From Halobacterium zhouii (GTDB lineage Archaea > Halobacteriota > Halobacteria > Halobacteriales > Halobacteriaceae): a stretch of 64,000 nucleotides of DNA. Of the stretch, positions 25,410 to 34,710 are shown piece by piece. Each line of letters starts with the position of its first letter. The stretch's first letter is position 1. The translations under genes and the position numbers were made by a program. The notes beneath the pieces were generated by a model, which worked only from the letters and a program-made list of their open reading frames with translations, did not search any database and was not told where the DNA came from. The stretch is from contig NZ_CP089593.1 of assembly GCF_021249405.1 (NCBI RefSeq), positions 1,798,001 through 1,862,000 of the forward strand, written 5' to 3'.

Positions 25410-27314
25410 ATGAGACGCGGCTCCAACGCGGTCCGGGTGTTGCTCGTGGAGGACGACGACACCCAGGCCGACCTCACCGCGTCGTTCCTCGAGCGCGAGG
25501 ACGACGCGTTCGCCGTCACCACGCGTTCCGCCGCCGAACCGGCGCTCGAACACCTCCAGGACGGCGAGGTCGACTGCGTCGTCAGCGACCACGACATGCC
25601 GGGGAAGAACGGCCTGGAACTCCTCGACGCCGTCCGTGGCGTCGACCCCGACCTGCCGTTCGTGTTGTTCACCGGGAAGGGCAGCGAGGAGATCGCGAGC
25701 GACGCCATCTCCGCGGGCGTCACCGACTACCTCCAGAAGGAGGGCGGCAGCGACCAGTACGCGGTGCTCGCGAATCGCGTGCGCAACGCCGTCGAGAAGC
25801 GGCGCTCTCAGCGCGCGCTCCGCGAGGAGAAACACCGCCTCGAGCAGGTGCTCGCCACCACACCCGGGTCCGTGGTGTTCACGCCCGACGGCGGCGTCGT
25901 CTCCGCGACCGACCGCGCCCGCGCCACCCTCGGCCTCGACGGCGACGACGCGCCCGACCGGGAGCTCGCGTCCATCGACAACGGCATCGACGAGGAACCG
26001 GACTGGGAGCTCACCACCATCGACGGCGACCCGATTCCGGACGACGACCACCCCGCCACCCGGGTCGCGCGCTCCGGACAGCCGCTCCACGGTGTTCGCC
26101 TCGGCGTCGTGTGGCCGGACGGCTGGCGGAAGTATCTCGTGATGCACTGCGCGCCGCTGTTCGAGGACGGTGAGGTCGATCGCGTCGTCGCCTCCTTCAC
26201 CGACATCACGGACCGCGTCGAGCGCGAGCGAACGCTAGAGCGCACGCAGACCGTCATCGAGGCGGTCGGCGACGCCGTCTACACGGTCGACGAGAACGGC
26301 GCGTTCGCGTTCGTCAACGATGCGTTCGAGGAGATGTTCGACGCGGACCGCGAGAATCTGCTCGGCACCACGGTCGCAGAGCTCGCCGAACGTGGCGATT
26401 TCGGACCTCAGGCTGTCTCGCGGTACCAGGACGCTGTCCGCGATCTGGTCGCCGCGAGTTCTCCGGACGCGCGGCGGCGCTTCGAGTTCCGCGTCCGCCG
26501 CGCCGGGATCGACGACGACCGCGTGTTCGAGTGCCATCTCGCACTCCGGCCGAACGACGGCGGGTTCCGGGGCACCATCGGGGCCGTCCGCGACGTCACC
26601 GAGCAGAAGCGACGCGAGCGCGAACTCGAGGTCCAGAACGACCGCCTCGCGGAGTTCACCAACGTCGTGAGCCACGACCTCCGGAGTCCGTTGAACGTCG
26701 CGACCGGGTGGCTCGAGCGCTACCGCGAGACCGGCGACGAGGCCGCACTCGATCGCGTCGAACGCTCCCACGACCGGATGACCGAGATACTCGACGAACT
26801 GCTCGCGCTCGCGCGAAACGGCCCGGACGCCCACGACACCGACGAGGTGGCCCTCGAGGCGGTCTGTGCGTCCGCGTGGGCGTCGGTCACCACCGAAGAC
26901 GCCAGCCTCGGCGTCGACGCCGCTGGTGCGACCGTCGAAGCCGCCGAGAGCCGCCTCCAGGAACTGTTCGAGAACCTCTTCGCGAACGCGCTGGAACACG
27001 TCGGCTCCGGGGCCGCTGTGCGCGTCGGCCTGCTCGAGGACGATGACGGCTTCTACGTCGCGGACGACGGTCCCGGCATCCCCGCGGTCGAACGCGACGA
27101 GGTGTTCGAGATGGGGCACACGACGAGCGAGGACGGCACCGGGTTCGGGCTCGCCATCGTCGAACAGGTCGCCGACGCCCACGACTGGACCGTCCGGCTC
27201 ACCGAGAGCGAGGCCGACCCGGAGAGCGACACGGAGTGGGCGGGCGGCGCGCGCTTCGAGTTCGTGACGGCCAGCGAAAACGAGCAGACCCCGCCGCCTA
27301 CGACGACCGAGTGA
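25410..27314 (+). CDS. Hybrid sensor histidine kinase with receiver and PAS domains
   Basis: The protein has 634 residues. Order of domains: receiver (about 8-125, phospho-acceptor Asp60 in VSDHDMPG, Lys90 in FTGKG), two PAS-like sensor domains (about 145-280 and 285-405), HisKA (H-box 'SHDLRSP', His422) and HATPase (N-box 'ENLFANALEHV', G-boxes 'DDGPGIP' and 'GTGFGLAI'). No membrane segment, so it senses an intracellular signal. The receiver precedes the kinase, a common haloarchaeal arrangement. It converges with the iron-binding lipoprotein gene, the two 3' ends overlapping by 17 nt. Confidence 0.93.
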   Translation: MRRGSNAVRVLLVEDDDTQADLTASFLEREDDAFAVTTRSAAEPALEHLQDGEVDCVVSDHDMPGKNGLELLDAVRGVDPDLPFVLFTGKGSEEIASDAISAGVTDYLQKEGGSDQYAVLANRVRNAVEKRRSQRALREEKHRLEQVLATTPGSVVFTPDGGVVSATDRARATLGLDGDDAPDRELASIDNGIDEEPDWELTTIDGDPIPDDDHPATRVARSGQPLHGVRLGVVWPDGWRKYLVMHCAPLFEDGEVDRVVASFTDITDRVERERTLERTQTVIEAVGDAVYTVDENGAFAFVNDAFEEMFDADRENLLGTTVAELAERGDFGPQAVSRYQDAVRDLVAASSPDARRRFEFRVRRAGIDDDRVFECHLALRPNDGGFRGTIGAVRDVTEQKRRERELEVQNDRLAEFTNVVSHDLRSPLNVATGWLERYRETGDEAALDRVERSHDRMTEILDELLALARNGPDAHDTDEVALEAVCASAWASVTTEDASLGVDAAGATVEAAESRLQELFENLFANALEHVGSGAAVRVGLLEDDDGFYVADDGPGIPAVERDEVFEMGHTTSEDGTGFGLAIVEQVADAHDWTVRLTESEADPESDTEWAGGARFEFVTASENEQTPPPTTTE

Positions 27315-28566
27315 CCGCGCGAGCCACGCGCTCGCGGTCGAACAACTGCTCCTCGGGGGGAATCTCGGGGTACGCCGCGCCGTCCTCGTACTCCGGCCAT
27401 TCGCCGAACCGCTCGGGGTAGAGCTGTTTTGCGGTCATCTCGGTCTGGAAGAGATTCATCAGCGGCCCCTGGTAGCGCATCCCCGAGGCGTACACGCGGT
27501 CGTTCTTCACCGCGGAGAGGCGCTTGCCGGCTGTGTGACTGCGGAGGTTCTCGCGCACGGTCGCCATGTCGTAGTTCGGTGTCGTCCCCCACAGGTGGAG
27601 GATGACGTCCGGGTCGGCGTCGAGCATCGTCTCGTAGCCGACCGTCCCCCAGAGCGAGGACCAGTCCTGGTCGGCGAACGCGTCCCGCGCGCCGAGCGGG
27701 CGCGTGTCCGCGAGCCAGTACCCGGGCTTGTTCAGGTGGTACGTGTAGAAGGAGTCGTCACTCAGCGTGACGCGGACCGCAGTCGGGCGCTCGGCCTTCG
27801 GCGGGAGGTTCGACTCGATGTGGGCGAGCATCTCCTCGCGCACCGCGTTCAGTTCGCGGTAGCGAGCGCGCTCCTGGAACACGTCCGCGACTCGGCCGAA
27901 CAGCGTCCAGAGGTCGTAGAACTCGTAGGCGTCCTGGTAGCCGGCGGGCGGGTCGTCGTGGGTGCCGCTGTAGAAGTTCCCGAACCACGGGCCGATGCTC
28001 CGCGCGATGCCGTCGATGTCCTCCTCGGTCCAGCCGTCCTGGGCCGAGACGTACGCGGGGTCGATGAAGTGGACGTCGCTGTTGAGCGCGTACAGTTGCT
28101 CCTTGTTCAGGCCGTCGGCCAGCGGGTCCGGGAGCCCCTCCCAGTCGAAGGAGACGCCCTCAGAACTCGGAGAGTTCTGATGGGCTGCATCAGACGCCTG
28201 TGGCGTCTGATGAACGCCGTCGAGGCGGTCGTAGTAGTGGTTCATCGTCGTGCCGGACATCTCCGGCACGTAGAGGGCGTTGACCGCGTCGCCGTGTCCG
28301 AGCGCGACGGCCATGTCGGCGTACTGCGGGAACGCGACGAACGCGCTCTCGGGGACACTGGAGAACTCGACGTCCCCGACCGGCGCCATCGAGGCGGTGT
28401 ACGAGGTATCGTCAGTCTGGGTCTCGTCGCCGTCTGGCGACCCGGAGCCGGCCGTGTTCGTCGGTTGCGTACAGCCCGCGAGCAGTCCGCCTGCGAGAAC
28501 CGCTCCCGTGCCCCGGACGTACTCCCGTCGCGTCGGTGTCGTGTGGCGCGTCGTTTCTGAATTCAT
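27298..28566 (-). CDS. ABC transporter substrate-binding lipoprotein, Fe3+-siderophore type
   Basis: The protein has 422 residues. A Tat-type leader (Arg13-Arg14, 'RREYVRGTGAVLAGGLLAGC') ends in a lipobox with Cys32. The body has the two-lobed periplasmic-binding-protein pattern (e.g. 'AFVAFPQYADMAVALG', 'DADPDVILHLWGTTP'). A DtxR-like palindrome overlaps the promoter, supporting a metal, most likely iron, ligand. No permease or ATPase gene is adjacent. Residues about 118-136 are encoded by two perfect DNA hairpins and look like an inserted low-complexity loop. Confidence 0.88.
   Translation of the reverse strand: MNSETTRHTTPTRREYVRGTGAVLAGGLLAGCTQPTNTAGSGSPDGDETQTDDTSYTASMAPVGDVEFSSVPESAFVAFPQYADMAVALGHGDAVNALYVPEMSGTTMNHYYDRLDGVHQTPQASDAAHQNSPSSEGVSFDWEGLPDPLADGLNKEQLYALNSDVHFIDPAYVSAQDGWTEEDIDGIARSIGPWFGNFYSGTHDDPPAGYQDAYEFYDLWTLFGRVADVFQERARYRELNAVREEMLAHIESNLPPKAERPTAVRVTLSDDSFYTYHLNKPGYWLADTRPLGARDAFADQDWSSLWGTVGYETMLDADPDVILHLWGTTPNYDMATVRENLRSHTAGKRLSAVKNDRVYASGMRYQGPLMNLFQTEMTAKQLYPERFGEWPEYEDGAAYPEIPPEEQLFDRERVARAVTRSS
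28160..28212. repeat. Two triloop hairpins inside the lipoprotein gene
   Basis: 28160-28180 has a 9-bp perfect stem with loop GGA, and 28188-28212 an 11-bp perfect stem with loop TGT. They are in-frame and encode a short polar stretch of the binding protein. The second has a GACGCC/GGCGTC core like the hairpin at 8447-8471 in intergenic element A. Confidence 0.7.
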
Positions 28567-28569
28567 GGT

Positions 28570-28585
28570 TTTAGGCTAGCCTAAA
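28570..28585. promoter_or_regulatory. DtxR/IdeR-type metal-repressor operator
   Basis: Perfect 16-bp palindrome TTTAGGCTAGCCTAAA immediately upstream of the lipoprotein ATG (28566). The TTAGGC...GCCTAA half-sites match the bacterial DtxR/IdeR and archaeal Idr/SirR consensus. Bound repressor would cover the transcription start of a leaderless mRNA, giving iron-dependent repression. Confidence 0.8.
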
Positions 28586-28590
28586 CACAC

Positions 28591-28595
28591 ATATT
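28591..28595 (-). promoter_or_regulatory. TATA-like element of the lipoprotein gene
   Basis: ATATT (AATAT on the minus strand) 25-29 nt before the start codon, with the palindromic operator between it and the ATG. Confidence 0.45.
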
Positions 28596-28655
28596 CGTTC
28601 GGATTTCACGCGACGGCCCCCGACCCACGCCACGGGCGTGCCGGACCGCCGACTC

Positions 28656-29684
28656 CTACTCGCCGTCCGCGGACGGCCACTGCCGAGCGTCGGACTCGAC
28701 GAGGCCGAGCAGCAACCGACGGCGCCCGGTCAGGTCGGCCACCGACGACTCGAACTCGCGGTCAGGCGCGACCGGGACGCCCGCGTCTCGGATCGCATCG
28801 ACGTCCGGTGGTGGGGGCGCCCGGTCCGCGGGCTCGACGAACGAACTACTGAGCACCTCGAGGTAGTTCTTGACGCTCGCCCGCGCGTTCCCGACGATGG
28901 CCTCGCTCGGGCGGTCCCGCTCGGTGACCCCGAAATGGAGCATCGTCAGTGCCTCGTCGAGCGCGGCGACGGCCACGACCGGCGCCGTCTCCGGTTGCCC
29001 GCTGTGGAAGTAGTGAACGATCGGATACGCCCGGTGGTTCGACGTGAGCGTGTTGAGTTGCTCCGTGAACGTGTTCAACGGTAGCTCCAGGCCCTCGAAC
29101 GCCTCGCCGTTCCAGCCCGCTCGAACGATCTCGTCCCCCCGCATTCCGAGTCCGGTCACGCCGCTCGCGAACGACCGCTTCTGGGTGACCGCGTCCAGCA
29201 CCGAGATCACGTAGGTGATGCTGAGAGTGACGAACAGCATACCGCTTCCCGTGGCGAGAGCAGTGACGACCTGCCAGACGCCGTCCCGGGGAGCGAAGTC
29301 TCCGTTCCCCATCGTGAATATCGTGTAGCCAGTGAAGTAGATCCGTTCGTACCACGAAATCGGGCCCGAATCGATGGTGTCCCGCAGGGCGTTCGTGGCG
29401 CCCGCGAAGACGAGCGTCCACCCACCCCAGAGCAGCAGAATCCACATCGCGAGCCCGAGCACGAGCATCAGCGGCCCGGAAATGGTGAGTAGCCGGGAGT
29501 TCTCCCCGCCGACTCGTCGTAACGCCCGCCACGTCACCGTCATCAGTCCCATCGTGAACGGGCCAGCGCTCCCGTCGACCCAGAGTGTCGTCCACAGCAG
29601 GTCGACGACGACAGCCACGAGAACCACGACGCCGAGAACGAGGAGGGCGAAGTTCACGTCACGTCCGCCCCCGTTCGTTCCCAC
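28656..29684 (-). CDS. Ion-channel domain protein with atypical filter
   Basis: The protein has 342 residues. Hydrophobic segments lie at about 11-32, 68-92 and 143-162. Between the last two lies a pore-like region 'ERIYFTGYTIFTMGNGDFAP', resembling the K+-channel pore helix and filter but with TMGNGD where canonical channels have T-x-G-[YF]-GD. The C-terminal ~170 residues are cytosolic and helical, without a recognisable RCK. It fits the two-TM ion channel family; K+ selectivity is uncertain. A GTG at 29657 is an alternative start. Confidence 0.8.
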   Translation of the reverse strand: MGTNGGGRDVNFALLVLGVVVLVAVVVDLLWTTLWVDGSAGPFTMGLMTVTWRALRRVGGENSRLLTISGPLMLVLGLAMWILLLWGGWTLVFAGATNALRDTIDSGPISWYERIYFTGYTIFTMGNGDFAPRDGVWQVVTALATGSGMLFVTLSITYVISVLDAVTQKRSFASGVTGLGMRGDEIVRAGWNGEAFEGLELPLNTFTEQLNTLTSNHRAYPIVHYFHSGQPETAPVVAVAALDEALTMLHFGVTERDRPSEAIVGNARASVKNYLEVLSSSFVEPADRAPPPPDVDAIRDAGVPVAPDREFESSVADLTGRRRLLLGLVESDARQWPSADGE

Positions 29685-29879
29685 CGCGCCACCGCCCAGT
29701 CTTCCGGTTCCAGACAGTCGAGCGGGATGTCATACAGTCGGGTTCGTTCCCGGGCCTGAAAGGTTACTATTTCCGAGTTGTTTCCAGATAGATCACCGAT
29801 AAGACGGGTTGTGAAGAGCACAGACCGGCACGTTCGGGACCGGCACAGCGTTCGAAGAATGAAGAACGGAACGCGACGG

Positions 29880-31364
29880 TCAGTCGTCGCCGCCGCCGAA
29901 CATGTCCCGCATCATCGGATGCATCTCCATGAGCTGCTCCTCGGCGATCTCCTCGTACAGTTTGTACGTGATAGAGATCGTGAGCAGCAGACCCGTCCCG
30001 GAGACGTTCCCGATGGTGCCGAGCATGTTCGCCAGCACCGCGAGCAGGCCGACGAGCGCGCCGCCGAGCACGGTGACCTGCGGGATGTACCGCTCCATCA
30101 CCTTCTCGATGACGCCGAGGTTCTTCCGGAACCCCGGAATCTGCATCCCGGAGTTCTGAATCTGTTTGGCGGTGGACTCGGGACCCATGTCGGCGGTCTC
30201 CACCCAGAAGATGGCGAAGATAGCGCCGCCGATGATCATGAAGGTCAGGTCGATCGCGACCCGAAGCATGATCTGCCAGGGTTCCGCGGTCGTACCGCCG
30301 AGCCACCACATCCAGCTCTGGCGGTTGTAGATCGGCGCGAGATAGTAGAATATCCCGCTAACCGCCTGACCGTCGGCGTACACGCCGAGCCAGTCGGGCA
30401 TCCCGCCCGGTCCAAGGACCGAGACGAGGATCTGGCCGAAGAACTGGATGTTCGCCTGCAGCGCGCGCACGAGGATCATCGGCAGAACGCTCGCGTAGAT
30501 GAGCTTCACGGGGAACCGACCACGTGCGCCCTTCACGCGGGCGTGACTCAGCGGGATCTCGACGCGAACGCTCTCCGCGTACACGACGACCACGTAGATG
30601 AGGACCGTCGTGATGAGTCCGAGGATGCCCGCCTGGATGAGCAGGAAGGACAACCCGTCGACGGACAGCAGCGGCGGGATGCTCGGCGCGTTCCCGAGCG
30701 CGATGTCGAACCACGTCGGAATGAGCCCCTGGCTGCCGATGCCGCCCTGCCAGAACAGCAGGCCACCGACGAGGCTCTGGCTCACGCCAGCGACGATGAA
30801 CAGCCCGATACCGGAGCCGACGCCCCACTTCGAGATGACCTCGTCCATGAACAGCAGGAGGACGGCACCAGCCGCTATCTGTGCGAAGATGAGCACCTGT
30901 ACGCCGAAGATGCCGACGCCCAGCGAATTCGCGAGCGAGGCGCTCGGCGTCAGGAAGTTCCCGAGGAACACCATCGGAATCCCCGTCAGGCAGATCATCA
31001 CGAGTACCAGGAACTTCTGGAGCCCCTGGTAGATGGCCTGGTCACGGGGGTCGTTGTTCGTGTCCAACCCGAGTAGATTCGCACCGCCGAGCAACTGCAG
31101 AACGATGCTCGCCGTGACGATGGGGCCGATGCCGAGTTGCAGCACCGTCCCCTGACCGCCAGCGAGCAGACTTCGGAACTGACCGAAGAGGTCGCTACCG
31201 GCGCCGGTGTCGATGCCCCAGAGCGTGACGTTCGTCAGGAAGAAGTACAGGACGAGTACGCCGGCCGTCCAGTACATCTTCCGGCGGAACGGAACGTGTC
31301 CCTCCGGACGCTCCACTGCGGGCATTCGCGTGAGGACCGGCGCAGCAGTCTCCTTCCATCCCAT
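29880..31364 (-). CDS. secY: Preprotein translocase subunit SecY
   Basis: The protein has 494 residues and is the core channel of the Sec translocon. About ten transmembrane helices are visible. The start matches archaeal SecY ('MGWKETAAPVLTRMPAVERPEGHVPFRRKMYWT'-like; positions 1-33), with the plug region 'FGQFRSLLAGGQGTVLQLGIGPI'-like at about 61-83. It is the last gene of the ribosomal cluster, 3 nt after L15. The C-terminus is rich in Met, Asp and Gly. Confidence 0.97.
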   Translation of the reverse strand: MGWKETAAPVLTRMPAVERPEGHVPFRRKMYWTAGVLVLYFFLTNVTLWGIDTGAGSDLFGQFRSLLAGGQGTVLQLGIGPIVTASIVLQLLGGANLLGLDTNNDPRDQAIYQGLQKFLVLVMICLTGIPMVFLGNFLTPSASLANSLGVGIFGVQVLIFAQIAAGAVLLLFMDEVISKWGVGSGIGLFIVAGVSQSLVGGLLFWQGGIGSQGLIPTWFDIALGNAPSIPPLLSVDGLSFLLIQAGILGLITTVLIYVVVVYAESVRVEIPLSHARVKGARGRFPVKLIYASVLPMILVRALQANIQFFGQILVSVLGPGGMPDWLGVYADGQAVSGIFYYLAPIYNRQSWMWWLGGTTAEPWQIMLRVAIDLTFMIIGGAIFAIFWVETADMGPESTAKQIQNSGMQIPGFRKNLGVIEKVMERYIPQVTVLGGALVGLLAVLANMLGTIGNVSGTGLLLTISITYKLYEEIAEEQLMEMHPMMRDMFGGGDD

Positions 31365-31367
31365 GGC

Positions 31368-31850
31368 TTACTCCTCGTCGTCCGCGTCGGCCTCGTCGTC
31401 CTCGCTTTCAGCGCGGTCCGAGACGACGGCGTCGCCGCCCTCGCTCTCGATGAGTTCGACCGCACCGTCAGTGAACGCGTCAGCCGTCACTTCGAATCGT
31501 TCGTGTACCTGTCCGCCGCCGAGCACCTTCACCACGTCGGCATCCCAGCCGTCCTCGGCGACGTCACGGGCGTCGACTCGGTAGCCGTCGTCGGTCTCCT
31601 CGGCGACGCCGTCCTCGATCAGCAGTGCGACGTCCTCGTCGAGTTTCTGGACGGGGACCTCGCGAACGTCGACCTGAGTCTTCTCCGGGCGCTTGAAGCC
31701 GCTCTTGCCGACCGATTCGTAGTTGTGGAACTCGTGTTTCTTGCGACCAGCGCGTCCGCGGCCGCCGCGGTTGCCCGCGCCGCGTCGGTTCTTGTGGGAA
31801 CCGCCGCCGTGCGTGCGTGAGCCGCGCTGTCGTCGTTTCTTGTCAGTCAT
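31368..31850 (-). CDS. rpl15: 50S ribosomal protein L15
   Basis: The protein has 160 residues. The N-terminus 'KKRRQRGSRTHGGGSHKNRRG' and 'GNRGGRGRAGRKKHEFHNYE' is the basic, Gly-rich extension that threads into 23S rRNA. The C-terminal domain ends in an acidic tail, a halophilic adaptation. The ATG at 31850 is chosen over an upstream extension that would run into L30. It sits between L30 (2 nt) and SecY (3 nt). Confidence 0.97.
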   Translation of the reverse strand: MTDKKRRQRGSRTHGGGSHKNRRGAGNRGGRGRAGRKKHEFHNYESVGKSGFKRPEKTQVDVREVPVQKLDEDVALLIEDGVAEETDDGYRVDARDVAEDGWDADVVKVLGGGQVHERFEVTADAFTDGAVELIESEGGDAVVSDRAESEDDEADADDEE

Positions 31851-31852
31851 GG

Positions 31853-32317
31853 TTAGCGCATGTCGGTGAGGAGACTGTCGATCTCCTCGGTGGTGTGCTT
31901 GCCGAGCTCGCCGCCCTCGCTGACCGGGTGTTTCAGGCCGTCGTGCCCGCCGCGCGGCGGGTGCAGACGGAGCACCGGCGACAGACCGGCGTCGCGCAGC
32001 GTCGTCTCCTCGTCGAGGAGCGCGTCCGCGAGCGAAGCCACGTCGTCGTAGTCGGTGTTCTCGGCCACCCACTCGTCGTCGATGGTGGCGTCACCCTCGA
32101 CGGGTTCACCGCGGCTCTCGACGAGCGACGCGAGCACGTCCGCGCTCGGCTCACCGAACGCGACGTAGTCGTTGACCTTCGCCACCATACCGGTGTAGGT
32201 GTCGGTCTCCGGGACGAGCGCGCAGTGGTTCACGCTGTGGATGTTCAGCATCTCCAGCGTGTCCTCGACGGTCGTCTGCATGTCCACTTCGCCGCGAACC
32301 TGCACGACCGCTTTCAT
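31853..32317 (-). CDS. rpl30: 50S ribosomal protein L30
   Basis: The protein has 154 residues, the long archaeal/eukaryotic L7-type form. It begins '[21 protein letters not shown]' with 'TLEMLNIHSVNHCALVP' following. Its ATG overlaps the S5 stop (TGATG). A GTG one codon upstream also opens the frame but the ATG is preferred. Confidence 0.96.
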   Translation of the reverse strand: MKAVVQVRGEVDMQTTVEDTLEMLNIHSVNHCALVPETDTYTGMVAKVNDYVAFGEPSADVLASLVESRGEPVEGDATIDDEWVAENTDYDDVASLADALLDEETTLRDAGLSPVLRLHPPRGGHDGLKHPVSEGGELGKHTTEEIDSLLTDMR

Positions 32318-32955
32318 CACTCGATCACCTCACGCTCCTCGCGGGCGTGCTGTGGGACGCGAGCCTCCGTGGTCGCACGGAGCGCGTTGAACGTCGCCTT
32401 CGCGAAGTTCACCGTCGTCCGGGTCTTCCCCGCCGAGCGCGTCCAGATGTCCTCGATGCCGGCGAGTTCCAGCACGTTGCGAACGGTCTCACCGCCCGCG
32501 AGGCCGAGGCCACGCGGCGCGGGAATCAACTCGACTTCGACGCTGCCCGCGGTGCCGGTCGTGCGGAGCGCGACGGTGTGGGGTCGCCCACAGCCACACT
32601 CCCACGAACCGCAGCCGCGAGAGACGTCGATGATGTTCAGCTTCGCGACCTCGATCGCCTTCTGGATGGCGCCGCCGACCTGGTCGTCTCGACCCTCGGC
32701 GTAGCCGACGTAACCGTCGCGGTTACCGACCGCGACGACGCAGCGGAACTTCACCCGTCGACCGGAGTCGGTCATGCGCTGGACCATGTTGATGTCCAGC
32801 ACTTCGTCGTCGAGCCCCGGAATGAGGTTGTCGACAATCTCCGGCTCCTTCAGCGGGAGTCCGCTCTCGAGGGCGTCGGACATGTCGTCGATGTCCCCCT
32901 CCTGTACGAGGCGACCCAGGCGCGTCTTCGGTTCCCAGGTGTCGTTGTAGCCCAT
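32317..32955 (-). CDS. rps5: 30S ribosomal protein S5
   Basis: The protein has 212 residues. It contains the S5 double-stranded RNA-binding region ('[24 protein letters not shown]'-like, about 65-88) and '[27 protein letters not shown]' of the C-terminal domain. It lies 3 nt downstream of L18 and overlaps L30 by one base. Confidence 0.97.
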   Translation of the reverse strand: MGYNDTWEPKTRLGRLVQEGDIDDMSDALESGLPLKEPEIVDNLIPGLDDEVLDINMVQRMTDSGRRVKFRCVVAVGNRDGYVGYAEGRDDQVGGAIQKAIEVAKLNIIDVSRGCGSWECGCGRPHTVALRTTGTAGSVEVELIPAPRGLGLAGGETVRNVLELAGIEDIWTRSAGKTRTTVNFAKATFNALRATTEARVPQHAREEREVIE

Positions 32956-32958
32956 ATG

Positions 32959-33510
32959 TTAGTCCTCCTGAATGGCCTCCCGCACCGAATCGAAGTGGTC
33001 GGGAAGCTCGGTTGCGTCGAACTCACCACTGTAAAGCGGCTCGTCGAGCGATTCTGCGTAGTCGGCGATGTGTTCGCCCCGCGTGCGCGACCAGTCCGCG
33101 AGGACCGAGTCGTTGTGCGGAACGTCCAGGCCGGCGTCGATGACGCCCTCCTGTACTGCGAACACTTTCGAGCCCTCCGTCGCGGAGTTGAGGCCGATGT
33201 CGAGCACGGCCTGCTCTGCTCCCGCGTCGAGTGCGCGTTTGCCGGCGAGTAGCCCAGTGAGGTACGCGCTCGGGAGATTGCCCGTGGGGGCCTCCCAGCC
33301 GTACTCCGCCAGGTCGCCGGAGTGTGCACTCGCGAGCGTCTCGTCGCCGTTCGGACCGGTCACGACCAGCTGCGCCGTGACGTGCTTGTTGCTCTTTCGG
33401 GCAACGAGCCGAGGTTTCCCTGACTTCAGGAGGCGCAACCTCTGATGGTAGTCGGTCCGGACCTCACGGCGTCGCCGCATCGGCACCTTGTATCGTGGTC
33501 CTGTTGCCAT
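32959..33510 (-). CDS. rpl18: 50S ribosomal protein L18
   Basis: The protein has 183 residues and binds 5S rRNA. It opens '[20 protein letters not shown]' and carries 'GKPRLVARKSNKHVTAQLVV', typical of archaeal L18. Its start overlaps the L19e stop by one base. Confidence 0.97.
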   Translation of the reverse strand: MATGPRYKVPMRRRREVRTDYHQRLRLLKSGKPRLVARKSNKHVTAQLVVTGPNGDETLASAHSGDLAEYGWEAPTGNLPSAYLTGLLAGKRALDAGAEQAVLDIGLNSATEGSKVFAVQEGVIDAGLDVPHNDSVLADWSRTRGEHIADYAESLDEPLYSGEFDATELPDHFDSVREAIQED

Positions 33511-33959
33511 CAGTTTTCACCGTAGTGTTCGTCGATGTAGTTTTTCATACGGCGCACGCTGTCGAACTCGCCGCCCTTCGACATGTTGTACAGTTCCCTG
33601 TACTGACTCGAGGTGAGGTCGCCCTCATCCCGGAGTTCGCGGAGCGTGCGTCGCTGCGCGCGGATGCGTGACTGCCAGTCTTTCTTCTCGTCCTCGCGAG
33701 CGCCCTTGCTGCCCTTCCGGGAGCCAGGGCCCTTGCGGTGACCGTAGGAACGCTTCTCGTCACGCTCGCGTGCGCGACCGCGCGAGTTGCCGCGCGATTC
33801 CTCGTCGTCTATCGTGCCCTCGTCGACGAGTTCGCGGATGTCCTCTCGGGTGATCGCCTCCGCGATCTCGCTCTGGGCCTCGGGGTCGAACCAGACGCGG
33901 TTCTTGCCGACGTCGAGGACGTCGGCCGCGAGCCGCTTCTGGGCGCTCAGATCACTCAT
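33510..33959 (-). CDS. rpl19e: 50S ribosomal protein L19e
   Basis: The protein has 149 residues. Signature '[20 protein letters not shown]' at the N-terminus, a basic '[20 protein letters not shown]' linker and a helical C-terminus. It is archaeal/eukaryotic specific. Its first 8 nt overlap the end of L32e. Confidence 0.97.
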   Translation of the reverse strand: MSDLSAQKRLAADVLDVGKNRVWFDPEAQSEIAEAITREDIRELVDEGTIDDEESRGNSRGRARERDEKRSYGHRKGPGSRKGSKGAREDEKKDWQSRIRAQRRTLRELRDEGDLTSSQYRELYNMSKGGEFDSVRRMKNYIDEHYGEN

Positions 33960-34707
33960 TGTCTACCTCCACTTCGACGTAGGTCGGATTCAGAACGCGG
34001 ATGTCGCGCTCCTCGGCCTCCTCCTCGATGCGTTCGCGCTTGCGTGCGCCAACCTTCGAGGCGATGCGAGCGGCCTCCGTGTCCGAGTCGATACCCTCGA
34101 GGTCGTCCGCGTTGTGCACGCGGACCTCCTCGAAGCCGCTCGGGTGCTTGCCACGGACCGCTTTCGGCGTGCGGAAGCCCGCCTCCACGGTGTCGCCCTT
34201 CCCTTTGATGCCGCGGCGCTGCTTGGACAGCGTGCCCTTCGGGCGGCGCCACGACTTGGGTGTCCGCTTTTTCTTGTGGTAGTCCTGGCGGTTGAACTGG
34301 GGCTTCCCGACGCGGCTGCGCTGCGTGAGCAGGCGCTGCTCGTTATCGGTGAGCTCCGGCGTCTTCTCGGTGAGACCGCGGGGACGGAGCTCCGTCTCCA
34401 CGTCCTCTTCGGTCTCCTCGGTTTCCTCGGGTTCGGCCTCCTCGACCTCCGCCTCGGTCTCCGATTCGACCTCGAGTCCGCCAACGTCGGCCTTGATACG
34501 CGCAGCGAGCGCGTTGCCGACGCCATCTACTTCCGCCAGTTCGCTCTGGCTCGCGGCCTTCACGTCCTCGACGGACTCGTAGCCCGCCTCCGCGAGCGTC
34601 TCGGCCTTCGACGGCCCGACGCCCGAGACGTCCTCGAGCGATTCGGGGGCGTCCTCGGCCTGCTGTTCTGCCTCGGCGTTCACGTCGTCCTGTGTTTCGT
34701 CTGCCAT
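33952..34707 (-). CDS. rpl32e: 50S ribosomal protein L32e with N-terminal helix-hairpin-helix extension
   Basis: The protein has 251 residues, about twice a core L32e. Residues about 20-75 form two helix-hairpin-helix motifs ('[20 protein letters not shown]', '[17 protein letters not shown]'), then an acidic linker of Glu/Thr, then the L32e domain from about 115 ('[20 protein letters not shown]'). HhH extensions of L32e occur in haloarchaea; the role is unknown. Start codon is followed by an acidic low-complexity leader. Confidence 0.95.
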   Translation of the reverse strand: MADETQDDVNAEAEQQAEDAPESLEDVSGVGPSKAETLAEAGYESVEDVKAASQSELAEVDGVGNALAARIKADVGGLEVESETEAEVEEAEPEETEETEEDVETELRPRGLTEKTPELTDNEQRLLTQRSRVGKPQFNRQDYHKKKRTPKSWRRPKGTLSKQRRGIKGKGDTVEAGFRTPKAVRGKHPSGFEEVRVHNADDLEGIDSDTEAARIASKVGARKRERIEEEAEERDIRVLNPTYVEVEVDNE

Positions 34708-34710
34708 CTA

